A DNA stretch of 56,803 nucleotides from an uncultured archaeon (GCA_902386025.1 CABMHR010000002.1:1-56803), one strand, 5' to 3'. Shown: positions 46,093 through 56,787, counted from the first letter of the stretch. A program made the numbers and translations. Notes: a model not told the origin generated them from the sequence alone.

Positions 46093-46596
46093 TTATCTTT
46101 TTCCTTCTAAATCCAAATAAGCTTTTGCCTGCGCAAGAAATTCATCACACTCACTTATTATTTTTCCCTGCATTTGTTCAATTCTCGAGGCTATTACTGA
46201 TTTTTCATAAACCCCTCTTAAAAATTTCTGAAATGCAGTTTTTTCAAATTTTCCTTTATAATCTCTGATAAGATTCCCTTTAACTGTAATCTCAATGCTG
46301 CCCTTGTTTGTCTTTGTTTTTTTCCCGTCGTTAGTTATTTCAGTGCTAGTCAATCCAATAACTTTAAAATTAACTTCCATTTCAAATTTAAAATAATCTG
46401 TCAGTTCTTTTATTCCGCTCCATTCAACTTCAATATTTTTTGAATCTCCGCTTAATTTTTCCTTGTATTTTTTTTCAGATAAGAACAATCCTGTTTCATC
46501 TGTCAGCCATCCGTAGCAAAACTGGTAAAATTTTTCAAATGGAAAAAATCCATCATACTTCATTTTATTTGAAAATAGCTTGTCTTTCTCAGGCAT
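46093..46596 (-). CDS. Hypothetical protein
   Basis: Intact ORF. Confidence 0.55.
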   Translation of the reverse strand: MPEKDKLFSNKMKYDGFFPFEKFYQFCYGWLTDETGLFLSEKKYKEKLSGDSKNIEVEWSGIKELTDYFKFEMEVNFKVIGLTSTEITNDGKKTKTNKGSIEITVKGNLIRDYKGKFEKTAFQKFLRGVYEKSVIASRIEQMQGKIISECDEFLAQAKAYLDLEGKR

Positions 46597-46644
46597 ATTA
46601 TAAAATGGGAGATTTAATTTAAATATTTAACTAAACGGCAGAAT

Positions 46645-47199
46645 TCAAATTGAGTCTTTGCAGGATTCGCATATAAGCATCCCATTTACTCTAAACAAAA
46701 TTCCTTCGTGCCCGCATTCTTCGCAGATTCCCTCCCCTCTTTGCTCTGCTTTTTTTATTCTTCTCAGTTTTTCAGATTCTTCTCTTATCTTTGCGAATTC
46801 TTCTATCTCTGGATAAACTTCAGGATGCACATTTAGGATATCTTTTGCAGTAATAACCCCAACAAGCTGATTCTCGTAAACAACAGGGAATCTTTCCAAT
46901 TTCAGCCTATTCATCTTTTCTATTACTTCTTTTATTGTGCAGTTGGGGGCAATAATTGCTATTTTTCTTGGAGAAATGTCAATTGCCTTTACTTTTGTCA
47001 AATCTATAGAAGATTTTTTTATCAGAGCCCACAAAATGTCTCTTTGGGAGATAAAACCAACAACCCTTTTTTTATTCACAAGAATAAGGCTTCCCACCTT
47101 CTTTTTTACCATTTCTTTTGCGCATTCTAAAAGATTTGAAGTGGGAGAAATAGTCACAGGCTCTCTTGTCATAACATCTGCAACAAGAATATTTTTCAT
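46645..47199 (-). CDS. Tandem CBS-domain protein with C-terminal zinc ribbon
   Basis: VADVMTREPVTISPTSNLLECAKEMVKKKVGSLILV; C-terminal CEECGHEG...CESC. Confidence 0.88.
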   Translation of the reverse strand: MKNILVADVMTREPVTISPTSNLLECAKEMVKKKVGSLILVNKKRVVGFISQRDILWALIKKSSIDLTKVKAIDISPRKIAIIAPNCTIKEVIEKMNRLKLERFPVVYENQLVGVITAKDILNVHPEVYPEIEEFAKIREESEKLRRIKKAEQRGEGICEECGHEGILFRVNGMLICESCKDSI

Positions 47200-47297
47200 A
47201 GATTACAAATGGCTTACTTGCTTATAAATTTTGTCGGAGGAAAAATTATCTTCTTCAACTACATAATCTTTAAATACGAATTTTGAGAGAATACTTT

Positions 47298-48905
47298 ATG
47301 ACGGATAAACCAGTTGTTTTAATGCCTGAAGATATCCAGAGAATTATGGGAAAAGATGCCCAAAGAAATAACATTCTCGCTGCAAGAATGGTTGCCGAGA
47401 TGGTTAAAACAACTTTAGGGCCAAAGGGAATGGATAAAATGCTCGTCTCCCCGACAAATGATATTATTGTTACAAATGACGGGGTTACAATTCTTGAAGA
47501 AATGCAGATAGAGCATCCTGCTGCAAAGATGATGGTTGATATAGCAAAGACGCAGGATTCTGAAGTCGGGGACGGAACAACAAGCGTCGTTATGATTGCA
47601 GGAAAACTGCTGGAAAATGCAGAGAAACTTCTGGATCAAAAGATTCATCCTACTGTAATTGTGAAAGGATACAAAATTGCTGCTGAAAAATGCCAAGAGC
47701 TTCTGAATGAAACTGCCTTGAGAATAAGCCCTGACGATGATGAGATTCTTAAACAGGTAGCAATGACTTCTATGACCGGCAAAAGTGCTGAAAATTCAAA
47801 GGAAAAATTTGCAGAAATAGTTGTAAAGGCAATAAAGCAGATTCAGAATAACGGGAAAATTGATTTAAATGATATCAAGATAGAAAAATCAAGAGGAGAG
47901 GGGATAGCAGACACAGAATTAATATCTGGGATTGTTCTTGACAAAGAAAAAATTTCAAATGATATGCCTTCACTTGTGAATAATGCAAGAATTGCATTGA
48001 TTGATTTCGCCTTGGAGCTGAAAACTCCTGATATTGAGACTAAAATTTCAATTTCTTCTCCAGAACAGCTGCAGGGTTTTCTCAATCAAGAAGAAAGATT
48101 AATCAAAGAAATGGTTAATAAGGTAAGGGCAACAGGGGCTAATGTAATATTCTGTCAGAAAGGAATTGATGATTTTTCCCAATACTTATTTTCAAGAGCA
48201 GGAGTTTATGCGTGCAGAAGAGTTGCAAAAAGCGATATGGAGAAACTTGCAAAGGCAACAGGGGGGAAAATTGTGAGCAACATAAACGAACTTTCTTCTT
48301 CTGAACTTGGAGATGCAGAAATTGTTGAAGAAGTCAAGCATAGCGACGATTCTTTTACTTATATAAAAGGATGCAGGAATCCAAAAGCAGTAACAATATT
48401 GATTCACGGGGGAACAGGGCATATTATTGATGAGATAGAAAGAGCATTCAAAGACGGCTTGGGTGTTGTAGCATCTTCACTGAAGACAAAATTAGTTGTT
48501 CCTGGGGGGGGAGCTATAGAAATAGAACTTGCCAGAAGATTAAGGCATTTTGGGCAGTCTTTAAGCGGAAGAGAACAGCTTGCAATTGAGGAATTTGCAT
48601 CTGCTCTGGAGTTTATCCCTACAACCCTTGCAGAAAATGCAGGACTGGATCCTATAGATGTTCTTACAGAATTAAAATCAAAACACGATGCCGGAGAGAG
48701 AAATGCAGGACTAAACTTGTTCACAAACAAGATAGAAAATGTTCTTGAAGCAAGAATAATAGAACCTTACAAGATAAAGACGCAGGCAATAAACTCTGCA
48801 GCAGAAGTTGCCAACATGATTTTAAGAATTGATGATGTTATTGCTTCCAACGGCAAAGGAAAAACAGGAATGAAAATTCATCCTGAAATGAATGAGGAAT
48901 TTTAA
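47298..48905 (+). CDS. Thermosome subunit
   Basis: [68 protein letters not shown]. Confidence 0.95.
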   Translation: MTDKPVVLMPEDIQRIMGKDAQRNNILAARMVAEMVKTTLGPKGMDKMLVSPTNDIIVTNDGVTILEEMQIEHPAAKMMVDIAKTQDSEVGDGTTSVVMIAGKLLENAEKLLDQKIHPTVIVKGYKIAAEKCQELLNETALRISPDDDEILKQVAMTSMTGKSAENSKEKFAEIVVKAIKQIQNNGKIDLNDIKIEKSRGEGIADTELISGIVLDKEKISNDMPSLVNNARIALIDFALELKTPDIETKISISSPEQLQGFLNQEERLIKEMVNKVRATGANVIFCQKGIDDFSQYLFSRAGVYACRRVAKSDMEKLAKATGGKIVSNINELSSSELGDAEIVEEVKHSDDSFTYIKGCRNPKAVTILIHGGTGHIIDEIERAFKDGLGVVASSLKTKLVVPGGGAIEIELARRLRHFGQSLSGREQLAIEEFASALEFIPTTLAENAGLDPIDVLTELKSKHDAGERNAGLNLFTNKIENVLEARIIEPYKIKTQAINSAAEVANMILRIDDVIASNGKGKTGMKIHPEMNEEF

Positions 48906-49243
48906 TAAATCTTCTTTTTGTGATTAAATATGTATTTGTTCAGCTTCTCAATAGCATAATTTGGATTTCTTGAATCATTCAAACTGCACATAGCATTTAT
49001 TCTGCCTCTTATCTGCTCTGAATTTAATGTTTCATTGCCTGCAATCAACTCAAGTCCGTTTCCCAGAGAAGACAATTCAGAATCTTCGAGAATTTTGTTT
49101 TTATTTTTATCTGCTATTTCATATACCTGTTTTTTCAAATCTTCAATTCTATCCCCCGAATAACTGCAATATCCAAAACCGGCAACTGCAGAAAGAATTA
49201 CTGCACTGCATAAAACGGCTTGTGAAAATGTTTTATCTTTCAT
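48902..49243 (-). CDS. Exported protein with possible EF-hand-like loop
   Basis: Signal-like N terminus; DKNKNKILEDSE. Confidence 0.5.
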   Translation of the reverse strand: MKDKTFSQAVLCSAVILSAVAGFGYCSYSGDRIEDLKKQVYEIADKNKNKILEDSELSSLGNGLELIAGNETLNSEQIRGRINAMCSLNDSRNPNYAIEKLNKYIFNHKKKIY

Positions 49244-49252
49244 CTTTTAGAA

Positions 49253-50344
49253 TTATTTTCTTAATGCCTTAAAGATAAATCCAAGTGCTGTGATTATTCC
49301 TAATCCAACTACTCCCAATATTGCGTAAGCAACTGTTGAATCTGATGAAGATTCTGAAGAATATGTTGTTGCAGAGATTGGCTTCTTTGTGCTGTCCTGT
49401 GATTCGCTGTCTGAAGAGGAAAGCACATCAACTCCAACATTGTTTCCAGACTTGCTTGGAACATTCTTAACAGTCAAAGGATAAGTTTGAGTGTTTGTAT
49501 TTGTTCCGTCTGAAACTTCTATTATGATTGTGTAAGTAGTAGATGAGCCTACTGAAGGAGATTTTCCTGTTATTAATCCTGTTGCTGAATCTATTGACAG
49601 CCATCTTGGAGCCTGTATCAATGAATATGTCAATGTATCTCCGTCGCTGTCTGTTGCATCTACCTGATATCTGTAATTTTTGTTTTCATCAATCTGTGCA
49701 GCAGGTGCTGAGATTATCTGAATATTAGTTGAAGCAACTACATTAACTGTTCTTGTTGCTGTTGTTGTGTGTCCTGCCATATCAGAAACTGTGTAAACCA
49801 CTGTGTAAGTTCCTAATGTGCTCATATCTACATTATTTGTTACTGTTATCCTTGAAGTAATGGTCCCGTCTACATTATCTGTAGCAGTTGCTCCAGCATC
49901 TACATAATGAGTATTAATCTGAACATTTACTACTGGGTTTCCGATAAGTGTTATTACTGGAGCTTCTGCATCTCCTGAAGGATTATTTACTGTCAATTCC
50001 AAAAATTCGCTGTCTGTGTTTATTCTGTCTGTTCCTGTTACTACAATTTCATATGTCCCTTCTGCTGTTGGAATGTAAGTATATGTATCAGAATAAGTTC
50101 TGCTTGTTATGCTTGTATCTAAAAAGCTGTGTATCAAAGTATCTCCTGAATATAACTCTACTTTGACTGATGTCATTGGAGTGTTCATTGAGAAAAAATC
50201 TGCATTGAATGTTATTCCATCTCCTGCATTCATTACTGCAGATTGAGTTCCATCTGCAAATTCAGAATAAACTGTCATTGCAGAAATTCCGCCAAATAAA
50301 CATATACTGAAAACAAGGAAAGCAAATGCTTTTGGAAAGTTCAT
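49253..50344 (-). CDS. Surface adhesin-like protein with DUF5011/Ig-like and cadherin-like domains and C-terminal TM
   Basis: APVITLIGNPVVNVQINTHYVDAGATATDNVDGTIT...YTVVYTVSDMAGHTTTATRTVNV; TDSDGDTLTYSLIQAPRWLSIDSATGLITG. Confidence 0.8.
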   Translation of the reverse strand: MNFPKAFAFLVFSICLFGGISAMTVYSEFADGTQSAVMNAGDGITFNADFFSMNTPMTSVKVELYSGDTLIHSFLDTSITSRTYSDTYTYIPTAEGTYEIVVTGTDRINTDSEFLELTVNNPSGDAEAPVITLIGNPVVNVQINTHYVDAGATATDNVDGTITSRITVTNNVDMSTLGTYTVVYTVSDMAGHTTTATRTVNVVASTNIQIISAPAAQIDENKNYRYQVDATDSDGDTLTYSLIQAPRWLSIDSATGLITGKSPSVGSSTTYTIIIEVSDGTNTNTQTYPLTVKNVPSKSGNNVGVDVLSSSDSESQDSTKKPISATTYSSESSSDSTVAYAILGVVGLGIITALGFIFKALRK

Positions 50345-50345
50345 C

Positions 50346-51149
50346 TTATCTCCTTATACCTTTTTTAGAATTTATTGCCTTTCTTGGCTTTAATTTGATT
50401 GATGTTCCTGCTCTTACATAAACTCCATTTTCAAAGTCATATCCCAAAAGAGCTCTTGCTCTCCAGTCATCACTTCCAAATTCAAGTCCGCCGTAAACAT
50501 TTCCGTTTATTCTTCCGTAAGGCATAGAATTTATGTTTGATTTAACAACGGCTCCATTCTTTAGTATCTGTTCTGTTGTTTTTGTCAAACCCATAGAATA
50601 GTCAACTCCTGCTCCAAGAAGGAATAATTTGAACAATCTTGCTTCTGCATCAAGTCCAATATCAAATCTGTTTACTTCTTGAATTGTTCCATTAGCAGTT
50701 CTTCCTGTTGAAAGAACATTAGAGTATGAATCAAGTGTCTTGTCTAATCCAAAGCCCGCAGATACCAATGCTCCCAAACCAATTGTTTCATTAAAGTTGT
50801 ATCTTGCTCCTGCACTTACACCATAATTATTAAGAGCAGTATTAACTTTTGCATCAAATAGCAAATCAAAGCTTGCTGGTTCTGGCGAACTTGCAGGCAA
50901 AGGCAAAGCTGTTGGTGCAGGTGTTGGAGAACTTGCTGGTTCTGATAACTGTGCATAAGCTTTTACAGAATCTGATAAATTTTGTATATAAGGATTAGGA
51001 GAACTTGTTGGTGCAGGTGAGCTTGTTGGAGCTGGTGTTGCATTTGCAACAATAGGAATTGCTTCTGGCGATTTTACAAAATCTTCAGCGTTTGCAGATG
51101 CTCCTGTTGCAAGGAATGCTGCAAGTCCTAAGTATTTTTTCCAACTCAT
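50346..51149 (-). CDS. Exported protein with Pro/Thr/Ser linker and outer-membrane beta-barrel-like C-terminal domain
   Basis: Signal peptide (AAFLATGASANA), PAPTSSPAPTSSP linker, strands such as GVSAGARYNFNETIGLGALVSAGFGL and DIGLDAEARLFKLFLLGAGVDYSM. Confidence 0.6.
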   Translation of the reverse strand: MSWKKYLGLAAFLATGASANAEDFVKSPEAIPIVANATPAPTSSPAPTSSPNPYIQNLSDSVKAYAQLSEPASSPTPAPTALPLPASSPEPASFDLLFDAKVNTALNNYGVSAGARYNFNETIGLGALVSAGFGLDKTLDSYSNVLSTGRTANGTIQEVNRFDIGLDAEARLFKLFLLGAGVDYSMGLTKTTEQILKNGAVVKSNINSMPYGRINGNVYGGLEFGSDDWRARALLGYDFENGVYVRAGTSIKLKPRKAINSKKGIRR

Positions 51150-51218
51150 AGATTTCTTGTAGAAAATACCCTTTATAAATATTTGTGTTGTTGTTACTAT
51201 ATAATTACACAGCCTATT

Positions 51219-52070
51219 TTACGCAAATAATGCGTAGACGACGCAGGCGACAATTATCAGCGACGATATTATATTCTTCCAATTCAATTTTTCCTTTAGG
51301 AATTTATTTGCAAAGATATAAACGAATATCGGCGATATCATTATTATCAATGTTGTGAATACTATTCCATACTGCATATATCCAAAATAAGTTGCAACTC
51401 TGAATATTACAGATATTACTCCCATAGCTAAAATCATAAGAGAACTTTTTTTGTCAAGAGATTTGAATCCTGGCTTGAACAACATCAAACTTAACGCGAG
51501 AATAAACAGGCATCTGAAAAAATAAAAAGTTATTGGGGAATAAAAATCCAAAATTAATTTTGAAAGAACAAGCTCAAACGCAAAGAAGAAGCTTCCGAAA
51601 ATTGCAGCAATGAAATATTTGTTAAATTTAATATGATTCTTTTTTATGTGGGGGAAGATAAGAGCTATTGAAGCAATCACAGCAGGTATTATTATCTTTA
51701 TATTGCTCTTTCCAATTCCTTCTATAAAGAAGCTTAAAATAACAGCCAATAATATAACAAACATTGGTTCAAGGATTTTTATTGGCTCCAAGCTGGTTAT
51801 TTTCTCTGCTTTCTCTGAATAAAAAACAAGGAAATTTGCTATTGTTGCAGAAATAACAATCCCTGCAAAAATAAGAATGCTCTTGGTTGAAAATGCCCCT
51901 GCGTCAAGTTTCCAGAAGAAAAAAAGCAAAGGAATTAAAACAAGCACAATTGCAAGGAATCCTGCAATCTGATACAGCTTTATTCCCATCTTTTTCTTTT
52001 TTAGAATAGCTTTTTCAAGAACTGTTCCTGCTGCTGATGCAACTGCTCCTATTAATGGGATGTAAATCAT
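51219..52070 (-). CDS. EamA/DMT-like transporter
   Basis: About ten TM helices with two halves. Confidence 0.75.
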   Translation of the reverse strand: MIYIPLIGAVASAAGTVLEKAILKKKKMGIKLYQIAGFLAIVLVLIPLLFFFWKLDAGAFSTKSILIFAGIVISATIANFLVFYSEKAEKITSLEPIKILEPMFVILLAVILSFFIEGIGKSNIKIIIPAVIASIALIFPHIKKNHIKFNKYFIAAIFGSFFFAFELVLSKLILDFYSPITFYFFRCLFILALSLMLFKPGFKSLDKKSSLMILAMGVISVIFRVATYFGYMQYGIVFTTLIIMISPIFVYIFANKFLKEKLNWKNIISSLIIVACVVYALFA

Positions 52071-52120
52071 TCTCTCCTATTGATATATAAGAATAATTCC
52101 TTTAAAAGAATTTTGAAAAG

Positions 52121-52191
52121 TGCGCGGGCCGAGAGTCGGACTCGGGTCTCCTCGTTGGCAACGAGAAATTCTACCGCTTAACTACCCGCGC
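52121..52191 (-). tRNA. tRNA-Gly (GCC)
   Basis: Reverse strand GCGCGGG...CTCGTTGCCAACGAG...CCCGCGCA. Confidence 0.92.
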
Positions 52192-52244
52192 TTAATAAAT
52201 CAATAGAATTACCATTTAAAAAAATTGGGGTTATAAAAACAGAA

Positions 52245-52316
52245 TGGTCCTACAAGGAATCGAACCTTGGTCTTCTCGGTGTAAACGAGATATCTTAGCC
52301 GTTGGACTATAGGACC
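52245..52316 (-). tRNA. tRNA-Val (TAC)
   Basis: Reverse strand GGTCCTA...CTCGTTTACACCGAG...CAAGGTTCGATTCCTTG TAGGACCA. Confidence 0.92.
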
Positions 52317-52394
52317 TTTAAAAAACTAAAATATTCAGACTTTTAAATCTTCTTCATTAGCAATCTTTATATATAACACCCTTGTTTTTTATAT

Positions 52395-53957
52395 ATGGAA
52401 TCAGAAAACAAAGAAAATGAAATTCCTGAAATGAATCTTGATAATAAATATTCAAATAACAAGAATTTAATTCCAGAGAGTTCGGAGAAAGTCAAAAAAG
52501 AATTTGAAAAAACAAAAAAAGAAATAGAAAAGCTGAAGGCATTCATTGTCAAGAAATACCCCTTTACTCAATCAATTAGCATTCTTCCGCCTGCATCAAT
52601 AAAACATTTCATTGAAGAAGAGGAAGTTCCAAAGGAAACAGAAAAATACATTCATCTTTACATTGTTATCCCTGAAGAAAATTTCAAGGAATATCCAAAG
52701 ATAAAAGAGGAAATTGTAAAGCAGATTGAAGAAATGAAGCAGAAAATCTGGATTCAGATAAAGACTCCTGCAGACATTTGGGAACTATGCCTTGATTCAA
52801 AATTTGAACTTGCAGGCGCTATTGCGATGTCTTATCCTCTTCACGATACAGGAATTTTGGGCGCATTGAGAGTTGCAGAAATTCACAAGTCTCTTGTTCT
52901 CCAGAAATTTGAAAAATATGTTGTCAGTTATGTTGTTGCAGGAAGTTTAGTAAGGGGGGAAGCAATCCCGACTTCTGATGTTGATGTGTTCATAATAATC
53001 AATGATACAGATGTAAAGAGAATGCCTCGTTTAGAACTAAAAGAAAGATTAAGGGCAATAATTTATCAGTATGTTGCAGAAGCATCTTCAATTGCAGGAG
53101 TTCAGAACAAGCTTTCTCCGCAGGTTTATCTGCTTACTGATTTCTGGGAAAGTGTCAAGGATGCTCATCCTGTTATTTTCACCTTTATCAGAGATGGAAT
53201 TCCTCTTTATGACAGGGGAACATTTATGCCGTGGAAATCTCTTTTGAGAATGGGAAAATTAAAGCCGTCTCCTGAAGCAATTGATATGTTTATGTCAATG
53301 GGGGATAAGACAGTCAAAAGAGTCAAGACTGCACTTCTTGATGTTGTTGTTAATGAAATATTTTGGGGTGTCACAACTCCAAGCCAGGCATTATTAATGC
53401 TTTATGGGCTTCCTCCTCCAACACCAAAGCACGTTGCAAGTGAAATGAAAAGGATTTTTGTTGATAAAGAGAAAATGCTGGAAAAAAGATATGTAAATAT
53501 AATAGAAAAAGTCATCAATATTTACAAGGATTTTGAACACGAGAAAATAAAGGAAATTTCAGGGGAGGAAGTTGACAAGCTTTTGAAGGACACAGAGGAT
53601 TATCTGAAAAGACTTAAAGAATTAAGAGAACAGATTGAACAAAGAACACAGGAAAAGACAATTGAGCAGATTTATCAGGATGTTTTTGCACTCTTGAAAA
53701 ATATGTTTGGAAACCAGTCGCAGGAAAAAATAATTTCTGAATTTGAGAGCCAATTAGTCAAGAAGGCGAAATTTGCACCACAGCATTTGAGAATATTGAA
53801 AGATATTGTTAATGCAAGAACAGAATTCAAGAAAGGGAAATCAAATGCTCATAAAGTGGATGAAGCAAGAAAGAATGCATCAATTCTTATAAATGACATA
53901 ATTGAGTATAATCAGAGATGCGATTTGATTTCCAAGAAAAAAGAAGAGAAAAAATGA
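52395..53957 (+). CDS. Nucleotidyltransferase-domain protein with long helical C-terminal region
   Basis: VVAGSLVRGEAIPTSDVDVFIII NTase motif; HEPN-like helical region suspected. Confidence 0.75.
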   Translation: MESENKENEIPEMNLDNKYSNNKNLIPESSEKVKKEFEKTKKEIEKLKAFIVKKYPFTQSISILPPASIKHFIEEEEVPKETEKYIHLYIVIPEENFKEYPKIKEEIVKQIEEMKQKIWIQIKTPADIWELCLDSKFELAGAIAMSYPLHDTGILGALRVAEIHKSLVLQKFEKYVVSYVVAGSLVRGEAIPTSDVDVFIIINDTDVKRMPRLELKERLRAIIYQYVAEASSIAGVQNKLSPQVYLLTDFWESVKDAHPVIFTFIRDGIPLYDRGTFMPWKSLLRMGKLKPSPEAIDMFMSMGDKTVKRVKTALLDVVVNEIFWGVTTPSQALLMLYGLPPPTPKHVASEMKRIFVDKEKMLEKRYVNIIEKVINIYKDFEHEKIKEISGEEVDKLLKDTEDYLKRLKELREQIEQRTQEKTIEQIYQDVFALLKNMFGNQSQEKIISEFESQLVKKAKFAPQHLRILKDIVNARTEFKKGKSNAHKVDEARKNASILINDIIEYNQRCDLISKKKEEKK

Positions 53958-55057
53958 AATACCTGTTTCTTTTAGGAAGAAATATTGAATTGTCAGTTGC
54001 CGAAATAAAATCTTTTTTTGAAAGAGATAAAACAAGCTACAAGATAATTTCCAAAATAAAGAACAGCATCTTGATTGAAACTGACAAAAATCTCAAGGGA
54101 ATTGTTGAAAAGCTTGGGGGGGCAATTTCAATGGGGGAAGTTATAGCAGAAGGAAATTTTGAAAAACTTTCCAAAGAACTTGATAAACTGAATCTTTATT
54201 CTGGAAAAAGCAACAAGCTGAATTATGTTGTCTTTGATTTTCACGGAAAGCATTTTACTGATATTTTGCTTTATTTAAAAAACAGGTTCAGGGAAGAAAA
54301 ATTGAAAGCCACAGAGAAAAAGCTCACAGGAAATGTAAAGCTTCAGAGCGGGGAAATTGTCCCTAATGTAATCTCAAACAGAGTGAATGAACAGTATTTT
54401 GTTTTTGAAGATAATTTTGGGAGAATAATTGAAACCTGCGATTATGAAAAAATTGAAAAAAGAGATATGGAAAAACCAGTGAGAAGAGAAGCACTTTCCA
54501 TTTCTCCCAGACTGGCAAAAATCCTGATAAATTTCTCTGGGATTAAAGAGGGAGAAACTCTTTTGGACCCGTTTTGCGGGATAGGGACAATATTGCAGGA
54601 AGCACTTTTGAAAAATATGAAAGTTATTGGAATTGACAAGGACAAATCTGCAATAAGAGATGCAGGAACAAATCTGGAATGGTTTGGATTCAAAACATCA
54701 GATTACAAGCTGATTAATGAAGATTCTTCAAAAGCAAAAATTCAGAATGCTGATGCCATTGCAACAGAGCCTGATTTGGGGGAATTGCAGAAGAAATTTC
54801 CTTCTCTTGAGAAAGCAAGGCAGGTTGTTTCTGGCTTTGAAGGATTGATAATAAAAGTAATTAATAATCTAAAGAAAAATGTCAAGGGAAAAATTGTTTT
54901 TACAACTCCTTTGATTAATACTGGAAAAAACAAGATTGAATGCGACTTCAAAAAAATAGCTTCAGAAACAGGATTAAGAATTGCTGAAGGATTTCCCATA
55001 AATGAATTTAGGGAAGATTCAATTGTCGGAAGAAGCATTGTTGTGATGAAAAGATAA
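53954..55057 (+). CDS. Trm11/TrmG10-like SAM-dependent RNA methyltransferase
   Basis: LLDPFCGIGTILQEALLKNMKVIGIDKDKSAIRDAGTNLEWFG; ATEPDLG. Confidence 0.8.
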   Translation: MKYLFLLGRNIELSVAEIKSFFERDKTSYKIISKIKNSILIETDKNLKGIVEKLGGAISMGEVIAEGNFEKLSKELDKLNLYSGKSNKLNYVVFDFHGKHFTDILLYLKNRFREEKLKATEKKLTGNVKLQSGEIVPNVISNRVNEQYFVFEDNFGRIIETCDYEKIEKRDMEKPVRREALSISPRLAKILINFSGIKEGETLLDPFCGIGTILQEALLKNMKVIGIDKDKSAIRDAGTNLEWFGFKTSDYKLINEDSSKAKIQNADAIATEPDLGELQKKFPSLEKARQVVSGFEGLIIKVINNLKKNVKGKIVFTTPLINTGKNKIECDFKKIASETGLRIAEGFPINEFREDSIVGRSIVVMKR

Positions 55058-55094
55058 CCAAAGTTTTTTAAACTAATTTTCTTGATAAACTATT

Positions 55095-55355
55095 ATGACA
55101 GAAGGAAGAATCATTCAATTTAGACGAGGAAGAAAAACTATTGTCAATCGGCATTTTCTTATAGAAATAAATGGAATTTCCGACAAGAAAGCAGCAGAAA
55201 AATTTGTCGGAAAAGAAGTTGTTTGGACTTCTCCTGCTGGAAAAAAGATAAACGGAAAAATTTCAGGAGCTCACGGAAATAACGGAGTTGTGAGAGCAAT
55301 ATTTGCTCCAGGGCTTCCAGGACAGGCAGTCACAACAAAGGTGGAGATAAAATGA
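55095..55355 (+). CDS. rpl35ae: Ribosomal protein L35Ae
   Basis: EGRIIQFRRGRKTIVNRHFLIEI...GKKINGKISGAHGNNGVVRAIFAPGLPGQA. Confidence 0.9.
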   Translation: MTEGRIIQFRRGRKTIVNRHFLIEINGISDKKAAEKFVGKEVVWTSPAGKKINGKISGAHGNNGVVRAIFAPGLPGQAVTTKVEIK

Positions 55356-55410
55356 AAATGTTTAAATTAAATAGGGAAATTCGAGCGGAAGAAACCGCAG
55401 GTGTCGTCGC

Positions 55411-55962
55411 ATGGCAGTTCTAAGAAAAGCTCACGCATATTCAAAAAAGCACGTTGTTCCTTATACAAGAATCAGCAAACAGAAAAAATATGCTTATGCA
55501 AAAGTAGTTCCTCCTGCAAAGATTGTCAAATTCAATATGGGAAATCTCAAGGGGAATGAAGCAGGAAAATTCCCGCACTTGCTTACTTTGGTTACAGATG
55601 AAAATGTTCAAATAAGACAAAATGCACTTGAAGCATGCAGACAATTCTTGGACAGAAAGCTTAACGACGAAATGAGCGGGCAATATTTCTTTAGGGTTAT
55701 TCCTTATACACACCATATTCAGAGAGAAAACAAGATGTTGACAGGAGCAGGAGCAGACAGAACCCAAAAAGGAATGCAACTGTCTTTTGGACGTTCAATT
55801 GCAAAAGCTGCTATTCTTAAAGATGGGAACGGAATAATGTCTGTAGCTGTTGCAACACCAAAAGCAGCTTCTTTTGTGAGAAAGATTTTCAAGCAGATTA
55901 AATCCAAGCTTCCCTGCAAGACAAAAATTGTCTACGAATTCACGCAGAAATCAGTAGCTTAA
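55411..55962 (+). CDS. rpl10e: Ribosomal protein L10e (uL16)
   Basis: RKAHAYSKKHVVPYTR...RVIPYTHHIQRENKMLTGAGADRTQKGMQLSFGR. Confidence 0.92.
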   Translation: MAVLRKAHAYSKKHVVPYTRISKQKKYAYAKVVPPAKIVKFNMGNLKGNEAGKFPHLLTLVTDENVQIRQNALEACRQFLDRKLNDEMSGQYFFRVIPYTHHIQRENKMLTGAGADRTQKGMQLSFGRSIAKAAILKDGNGIMSVAVATPKAASFVRKIFKQIKSKLPCKTKIVYEFTQKSVA

Positions 55963-56027
55963 TTGTTACTTTTGTTTAGTAATAACAATACAGAAATATT
56001 TAAATAGTCTAAATCTATGGATATAAT

Positions 56028-56195
56028 ATGGAAAAGACAATTGACAAAAAAATTGATGGAACTTCTGCATTAGCTGAAGAAAGATTTTTTGCAGAAACCC
56101 AAATGCCTATTCAAGAATATATTAACTTAGCCAAAGCTAAACTCTTAAAATTTGAAGAAGATTATAAGAATTATCAACTAAGGGGGAAACAATAA
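56028..56195 (+). CDS. 55-aa hypothetical small protein, not in ORF track
   Basis: MEKTIDKKIDGTSALAEERFFAETQMPIQEYINLAKAKLLKFEEDYKNYQLRGKQ; TATA-like TATTTAAATAG upstream; one base separates it from the next ORF. Confidence 0.55.
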   Translation: MEKTIDKKIDGTSALAEERFFAETQMPIQEYINLAKAKLLKFEEDYKNYQLRGKQ

Positions 56196-56196
56196 T

Positions 56197-56787
56197 ATGA
56201 CAGAAGAAAACAAAAACCTTGAGAATTTGGCTAGGTATCAATATGCAGACGTATCTGCAAGACTTTATTCTAACGAGCAAACTGCTCCTTTCGCTAAAGG
56301 CGCTTTGGAAAAATTGATTGAGAAAATGGATTCTTCAAGCAAAGATATTGCAGAGGGTTTTTACAAAGGTGCTTTTGCTACTGAAGAAGGTATGAAAATC
56401 GCAATAAGCATTAATGCAAAGAAATATCAGGATGCCTTAAATGGATTGAATGTTGCTGAATTTTATGAAGCCAGATTAGGAACATTAAAATCAGTTTTGG
56501 GCGATGAAAAAACAGAAGAAGCAAAATCTATTTTTGAAAAATACAGCGGACAAACAATTGGTTCAATAAACAAAAAGTTTGAACAGGCTAATGCAATATT
56601 AAAGGATAAAACAGGATTATTTGACGACAAAAAGAAAGACGAAGCCAAGAAAACAATTGAAAAATTAACTCCTCTTTACACTTTGATAAATCTAATTGAA
56701 CAAAGGAATTACGAAACATTAATTCCTAGTGCAACAAAGAGCACTTACAAAGAAGAAATTACAGAAGCATTAAAAAAATTGGCTTAA
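56197..56787 (+). CDS. Hypothetical helical protein
   Basis: Intact ORF in apparent operon with 56028-56195. Confidence 0.6.
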   Translation: MTEENKNLENLARYQYADVSARLYSNEQTAPFAKGALEKLIEKMDSSSKDIAEGFYKGAFATEEGMKIAISINAKKYQDALNGLNVAEFYEARLGTLKSVLGDEKTEEAKSIFEKYSGQTIGSINKKFEQANAILKDKTGLFDDKKKDEAKKTIEKLTPLYTLINLIEQRNYETLIPSATKSTYKEEITEALKKLA

